Origin: DATFAS01 sp035254305
GTDB taxonomy: Bacteria; Bacillota; Bacilli; Aneurinibacillales; RAOX-1
Assembly (NCBI GenBank): GCA_035254305.1
Contig: DATFAS010000028.1
Span: 1 to 17,877 of the forward strand
Direction: 5' to 3'
DNA: 17,877 nucleotides
Below the pieces are notes generated by a model. That model did not search any database, had not been told where the DNA came from, and saw only the letters and a program-made list of their open reading frames with translations. Position numbers and translations under genes: made by a program. Positions 14,663 through 17,877 of this stretch are shown in pieces (positions within the stretch are counted from its first letter, which is position 1; each line of letters starts with the position of its first letter).

Positions 14663-15349
14663 TTAGGATCCTTCCCGAAGGATATAACCTAAGCCTCGCA
14701 CAGTCGCAATGACACGAGGCTCTTTATTTTCCTCAAGTTTAGAACGGAGGGTGGCAATATAGACCTCTATAACATTGGATTCTCCTTCATAATTATATCC
14801 CCATATTTGATTTAAGATTTGCTCCTTTGATAGAACCTTATTTGGGTTGCGCATAAACAAATCGAGAAGTTCAAATTCTTTACCTCTAAGATCGATTCGT
14901 CTAGTTCCTCGTATACATTCCCGGCTTTCAATATTAAGTGTGATATCTTGGAAGGTCAATACGCTAACAGATTCTTCTTGCGGAGAATTGCGACGTAGAT
15001 GGGCACGAATTCTGGCCATAAGTTCATTTAAGGCGAATGGCTTGACGACATAATCATCTGCGCCAAGGTCAAGTCCCTTAACTCTCTCTTCGACTTCATC
15101 TTTCGCTGTTAGCATAATAATAGGCATTTTACTATGCTCACGAATCTCCCGACAAATTTCCCACCCATTTAAACCTGGAAGCATAATATCAAGTGTCATC
15201 AAGCTAAAAGGCTGCTCCATTACAGCTACTAAGGCATCCTCACCAGAATGAACGATTTTCACTTCGTATCCTTCATATTCTAGTGCACGCTTTAGCATCG
15301 TGGCGATTTTTTCATCATCATCCACAACTAGGATGCTTTCTTTATTCAA
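14663..15349 (-). CDS. OmpR/PhoB-family response regulator
   Basis: DNA-binding partner of the adjacent kinase, 228 residues. The receiver domain (about 1-118) has the acidic pair Asp10/Asp11, phosphoacceptor Asp54 in MTLDIMLPG, Thr81 and Lys103 in VVKPF. A winged-helix output domain follows (about 130-226) with RGKEFELLDLFMRNPNKVLSKEQ, then VIEVYIATLRSKLEE and the final GLGYILRE. The start is TTG, read on the - strand from 15349, with GGTGA (15356-15360) six bases upstream; the next in-frame ATG would remove part of the receiver. It lies 92 bases behind htrA on the same strand, with a hairpin between them. Autoregulation and control of htrA are plausible from position but not shown. Confidence 0.96.
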   Translation of the reverse strand: MNKESILVVDDDEKIATMLKRALEYEGYEVKIVHSGEDALVAVMEQPFSLMTLDIMLPGLNGWEICREIREHSKMPIIMLTAKDEVEERVKGLDLGADDYVVKPFALNELMARIRAHLRRNSPQEESVSVLTFQDITLNIESRECIRGTRRIDLRGKEFELLDLFMRNPNKVLSKEQILNQIWGYNYEGESNVIEVYIATLRSKLEENKEPRVIATVRGLGYILREGS

Positions 15350-15396
15350 CGCTAATCACCAGCCTTTCTCTATATTATCTTTGTCAAATTTTAGCT

Positions 15397-15427
15397 AAAA
15401 TAGAGCCTCAGGCAAATGCCGGAGGCT
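15397..15427 (-). terminator. Hairpin between htrA and the response regulator
   Basis: Read on the - strand, AGCCTC (15427-15422) pairs with GAGGCT (15409-15404), then one mismatch, then an inner GGC/GCC pair around an ATTT loop. It is followed by CTATTTT. It sits 14 bases after the htrA stop. It is a good intrinsic terminator or a partial one that lowers regulator and kinase expression relative to htrA. Confidence 0.65.
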
Positions 15428-15441
15428 AGATAACAAATTTT

Positions 15442-16620
15442 TTATTTATTATTATTATAATTCTTTTCTCCAATGATTACAGTAATCGTTTTGAATTGTC
15501 CATTTCGCATGATTAGTAGATCATGTTTTTCCCCAACCTTGGAATTGGAGATTGCGTTTACTAGCTCACTACTGCTTTTAATTTTGTTTTTATCCATCTC
15601 AACAATAATATCCCCTTGTTCAAAACCGGCTTTTTCAGCAGGACTTCCAGAAGCGATGTAGCCGACTACTGCCCCTTCCTTCACATCTGTTCCAAAGTAT
15701 TTTTGCAGCTCAGGTGTTACATCCTGGACTGAAATACCTAACCAAGGGCGGGATACCTTGCCCTTATGAATTAAATCATCAAGGACTTGTTGGACTGTGT
15801 TAATGGGAATCGCAAAGCCAATTCCTTGAGCCTCTGCATTGATAGCCGTATTAATCCCTATTACTTCTCCGTTAAGGTTTAATAGAGGACCACCACTATT
15901 TCCAGGGTTGATGGATGCATCTGTTTGAAGTAAGTCTTTAAAATGAGCTTCCCCAATATTTAGTGGTCTTCCTTTAGCACTAATGACACCAACCGTTACA
16001 GTGTGATCTAAACCATAAGGATTCCCAATGGCAACAGACCAGTCCCCAACATGAATGTTGTCAGAATTACCAAGTTTTAGAATAGGTAAATCTTTATCCG
16101 CACTAATTTTAACGACGGCTAGATCAAGCTCTGGGTCTGCACCGACCACTTTTCCATCATATTGTTTGCCTTCACCAGTTATGGTGACTTTAATGGATTG
16201 AGCCCCTTCAATTACGTGATTGTTTGTTAGGATGTAGCCATCTTTCGTAATAATAAAGCCAGAACCTAATGCTTGCGTTTTTTGCTGTTGTTGAGGGAAA
16301 GGATTCCCTCCACCAAAAAATTGTCTGAAGAATTGGTCCCTTGCTGAATCGGTCTGTTGGGTCGAGACGGTCTCAATTTTAACAACGGCCGGACCAGCTT
16401 CTTCAACCATCTTGGCAATGACACTACTGTTGTTATTATCAATTAAAGCTGCTTGCTTGACAGAAGAATTGTTACTCGAACCTGTATTTTGAGTAGCAGC
16501 TGTTGCTTTTGAATTTTCTTTAAAATAGGATGCATTATCCACTCCAAGCCAAAATGACCCTGTTAATAGAGCACCAGCTGTAAACGAAGCTAAGACAGTT
16601 TTCATTGTTTTACGTTCCAT
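15442..16620 (-). CDS. htrA: Membrane-anchored HtrA/DegP-like serine protease with PDZ domain
   Basis: Surface quality-control protease of the HtrA family, 392 residues. A single N-terminal membrane segment (about 9-27) acts as an uncleaved anchor. A low-complexity Ser/Asn/Thr/Gln linker follows (about 37-65). The trypsin-like domain carries the catalytic triad His135 (TNNHVIEG), Asp166 (DPELDLAVV) and Ser242 (NPGNSGGPL). One PDZ domain (about 290-385) starts RPWLGISVQDV and includes SPAEKAGFEQGDIIVEMD. AAGGAGG (- strand, 16636-16630) is nine bases before the ATG. In B. subtilis, HtrA paralogues are induced by secretion stress or lie next to two-component genes; here the gene leads a run with a regulator and kinase. 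Whether it is the htrA, htrB or htrC orthologue cannot be settled here. Confidence 0.95.
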   Translation of the reverse strand: MERKTMKTVLASFTAGALLTGSFWLGVDNASYFKENSKATAATQNTGSSNNSSVKQAALIDNNNSSVIAKMVEEAGPAVVKIETVSTQQTDSARDQFFRQFFGGGNPFPQQQQKTQALGSGFIITKDGYILTNNHVIEGAQSIKVTITGEGKQYDGKVVGADPELDLAVVKISADKDLPILKLGNSDNIHVGDWSVAIGNPYGLDHTVTVGVISAKGRPLNIGEAHFKDLLQTDASINPGNSGGPLLNLNGEVIGINTAINAEAQGIGFAIPINTVQQVLDDLIHKGKVSRPWLGISVQDVTPELQKYFGTDVKEGAVVGYIASGSPAEKAGFEQGDIIVEMDKNKIKSSSELVNAISNSKVGEKHDLLIMRNGQFKTITVIIGEKNYNNNK

Positions 16621-16840
16621 GAGGTGATTCCTCCTTACATAAGAATCAGAATAGGTTTAGTTTCGCGTTTTTCTAGTTTTATTTAACCCTACTAGACTTA
16701 AATGTACCTTAAAAAAAATTGACGAATTGTTGTGGTTGTGCAAATAGCTTGTCATTATTTTAGGATTTACACATATCCTGTACAAAAAGGATTGAGTCAA
16801 ATTCTTGATACAGTTGCGGTAAAGGGGGCGTAAGGACATA
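16621..16840. promoter_or_regulatory. Divergent intergenic region with promoter-like elements
   Basis: For htrA (- strand) the best match is TTGACT (complement of 16795-16800) with a 17-base spacer to GATATG (complement of 16772-16777). For the + strand gene the best match is TTGTCA (16749-16754), 17 bases, CATATC (16772-16777). Both share the same -10 hexamer. An AGGAT/ATCCT inverted repeat (16762-16766 and 16775-16779) lies across it. The -10 matches are poor (3 of 6), so these are candidates only. Confidence 0.35.
16672..16696. repeat. Inverted repeat in the htrA leader
   Basis: TCTAGT (16672-16677) and ACTAGA (16691-16696) are perfect inverted 6-mers separated by 13 AT-rich bases. The repeat lies 52-76 bases upstream of the htrA start, in the expected 5' untranslated or promoter-proximal region. 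It is not followed by a T-tract on either strand, so a terminator is unlikely. It could be an operator or an mRNA hairpin. Confidence 0.45.
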
Positions 16841-17353
16841 TTGCGGCATCAACTTACCTATTTATTCATATCTACTGGCCTATTATCGGTGATGGTATTG
16901 GTTAAGCTCTGGGTCGTTCCCTTTGCCCTATGGAAGTTATTCCCACAAACCGATTTGATTTCTCGCCTTTATGAAGTAATCATTATGGGATTTGGTGGAG
17001 TTACCTTTCTCATGTATATTGTTCTAGGTTATATTGGAAAACATGTGTTTCATATTCGTTATCTTGGACATCTATTTTTATACTTTATTCTTCAGTCACC
17101 TTTTGCCCTCCATATTTTCTTTCGTCAGATTATGGAAAAGCAGACTGTTGGATTCATGGCCATTTTTGCAGATGGATGGTGTGGGTTGATTGCAGAACCC
17201 ACAAGATTAATGTTTATGGTTTATCCTTGGACGGACGCTTTTGCCATTATCACAAGCTTTATTTTTCTAAGTATCGGGAGGAAAATTGAGATAAAAGATG
17301 AGCAGATACATAATCATAGAATGGGAAACCAAATAAAGGTGGGAAAAATTTAA
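16841..17353 (+). CDS. Multi-pass membrane protein, unknown function
   Basis: I do not recognise this 170-residue protein. Hydrophobic stretches at about 7-33, 46-66, 72-95 and 129-147 suggest four membrane spans, with a possible re-entrant or weakly hydrophobic piece around 104-120 (FMAIFADGWCGLIAEP). The C-terminus (about 148-170) is polar and charged and probably cytoplasmic. The start is TTG at 16841 with AAGGA at 16832-16836. The gene is divergent from htrA and ends three bases before the next gene, so it is probably cotranscribed with the amidohydrolase-like gene. No transport or enzyme motif is visible. Confidence 0.8.
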   Translation: MRHQLTYLFISTGLLSVMVLVKLWVVPFALWKLFPQTDLISRLYEVIIMGFGGVTFLMYIVLGYIGKHVFHIRYLGHLFLYFILQSPFALHIFFRQIMEKQTVGFMAIFADGWCGLIAEPTRLMFMVYPWTDAFAIITSFIFLSIGRKIEIKDEQIHNHRMGNQIKVGKI

Positions 17354-17356
17354 AGC

Positions 17357-17877
17357 ATGAATCTATTAATAAAAAATGCGATCGTTTTCTATGGTGGTTC
17401 ATGTAAGCAAGAGGATCTATTGATTGGGAACGGCAAAATTCTTGAGATTCGAAACAAGATCCCATCTAAGGTAGGTATAGATCAAGTAGACGGGACCGAT
17501 TGTTACATATTGCCGGGATTTATTTCGTCGACTACATTGGATTGTCAAAAAGCACTTGAGCATGGTATAACAACACTGATTAAAGATATAGGTGTAAACG
17601 ATGGGCAGGATTCTGAATCCCAGTTAGAAACGACTCATAAAGATCCTGAGTTTCCGTTGGACTATATTTACCGTTTCTCACTTCAGGCTTTTGATAAAAG
17701 GATATTAGAACACCTAGATAAAGAAGGGATACGATTCATCTCAGTTGAAACCTTTCCCAAGGACTGGGAGCCTTGGATCATGAGGATTAGGCGGTTAGGG
17801 TTGGTTCTTGATCTGAGGTATGATCAACAGAAAGAAGTGACTAGCCTTGGATTGCCTTCTGTTGTTTCATATTCTGA
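17357..17877 (+). CDS. Amidohydrolase-like protein lacking the HxH motif (3' end outside window)
   Basis: An open frame runs from ATG 17357 to the window end without a stop (173 complete codons). The N-terminus MNLLIKNAIVFYGG, then DLLIGNGKILEI and DCYILPGFI, follows the beta-sandwich and barrel entry of dihydroorotase/hydantoinase-type amidohydrolases (LIKNG, DI.I..GKI..I, VLPGFID.H.H). Where those enzymes have D-x-H-x-H, this protein has SSTTL. The 25-30 residues that normally separate it from the (A)xGxTT motif are reduced to about ten (DCQKALEHGITTLIKD). Two metal ligands are therefore missing, which suggests a non-catalytic or repurposed family member. The rest seen here is not recognisable. 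A GGTGGG (17338-17343) lies 13 bases before the ATG, and the gene follows the membrane gene by three bases. Confidence 0.7.
   Translation, partial: MNLLIKNAIVFYGGSCKQEDLLIGNGKILEIRNKIPSKVGIDQVDGTDCYILPGFISSTTLDCQKALEHGITTLIKDIGVNDGQDSESQLETTHKDPEFPLDYIYRFSLQAFDKRILEHLDKEGIRFISVETFPKDWEPWIMRIRRLGLVLDLRYDQQKEVTSLGLPSVVSYS

Noticed and set aside
13247..15349. Naming the two-component pair CssRS because htrA is adjacent
   Set aside because: The kinase phosphoacceptor region and overall sequence do not resemble B. subtilis CssS; only the context is suggestive.
15380..15390. TTGACA on the - strand before the response regulator as a -35
   Set aside because: No acceptable -10 lies 16-18 bases downstream; the AT-rich TAATAT is only about five bases away.
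1..17877. CRISPR arrays, insertion sequences, tRNA or rRNA genes, prophage genes
   Set aside because: No direct repeat arrays, transposase motifs, tRNA-like cloverleaf sequence or rRNA segments were seen on reading both strands.

Overview
The window reads as a chromosomal segment of a low-GC Gram-positive bacterium of the Bacillales. The reasons are the gene order of the aromatic supraoperon, strong AGGAGG-type ribosome binding sites with frequent TTG and GTG starts, intrinsic terminators, and a TRAP-type trp leader. The genus cannot be named from the sequence alone.

Bases 99-12496 hold a twelve-gene aromatic amino acid supraoperon on the + strand, in the same order as in Bacillus subtilis: aroC (aroF in B. 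subtilis), aroB, aroH, trpE, trpD, trpC, trpF, trpB, trpA, hisC, tyrA and aroA (aroE in B. subtilis). It encodes late shikimate-pathway steps (AroB, AroA, AroC), chorismate mutase (AroH), chorismate to tryptophan (TrpEDCFBA), and the tyrosine/phenylalanine and histidine steps (TyrA, HisC). No trpG amidotransferase gene is present. Most junctions overlap or are within a few bases, so the genes look translationally coupled. An intrinsic terminator follows aroA.

The aroH-trpE gap (2758-3016) is the most informative non-coding stretch. A sigma-A promoter lies in the last codons of aroH. It is followed by a run of GAG/UAG triplets spaced about 5 nt (a TRAP site), an antiterminator, a strong intrinsic terminator, and a hairpin that buries the trpE Shine-Dalgarno. 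The 5' arm of that last hairpin is also complementary to the triplet region. This is the two-level (transcription and translation) TRAP control known from B. subtilis.

Bases 12497-13246 hold a possible small ORF and an unrecognised basic, proline-rich protein gene. Its stop codon directly abuts the stop codon of a convergent gene. Bases 13247-16620 (- strand) carry htrA, an OmpR-family response regulator and a sensor kinase in that transcription order, which suggests an envelope-stress module. An intergenic region with symmetric promoter-like elements and an inverted repeat (16621-16840) separates this from a divergent pair: an unknown multi-pass membrane protein, and an amidohydrolase-like gene cut by the window end. 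The latter has the usual N-terminal beta-domain pattern but lacks the HxH metal motif.

Most of the window is well-known metabolism. The points most worth a second look are the trp leader architecture, the metal-motif-less amidohydrolase with its membrane partner, the htrA-regulator-kinase arrangement, and the unknown gene pair behind aroA.
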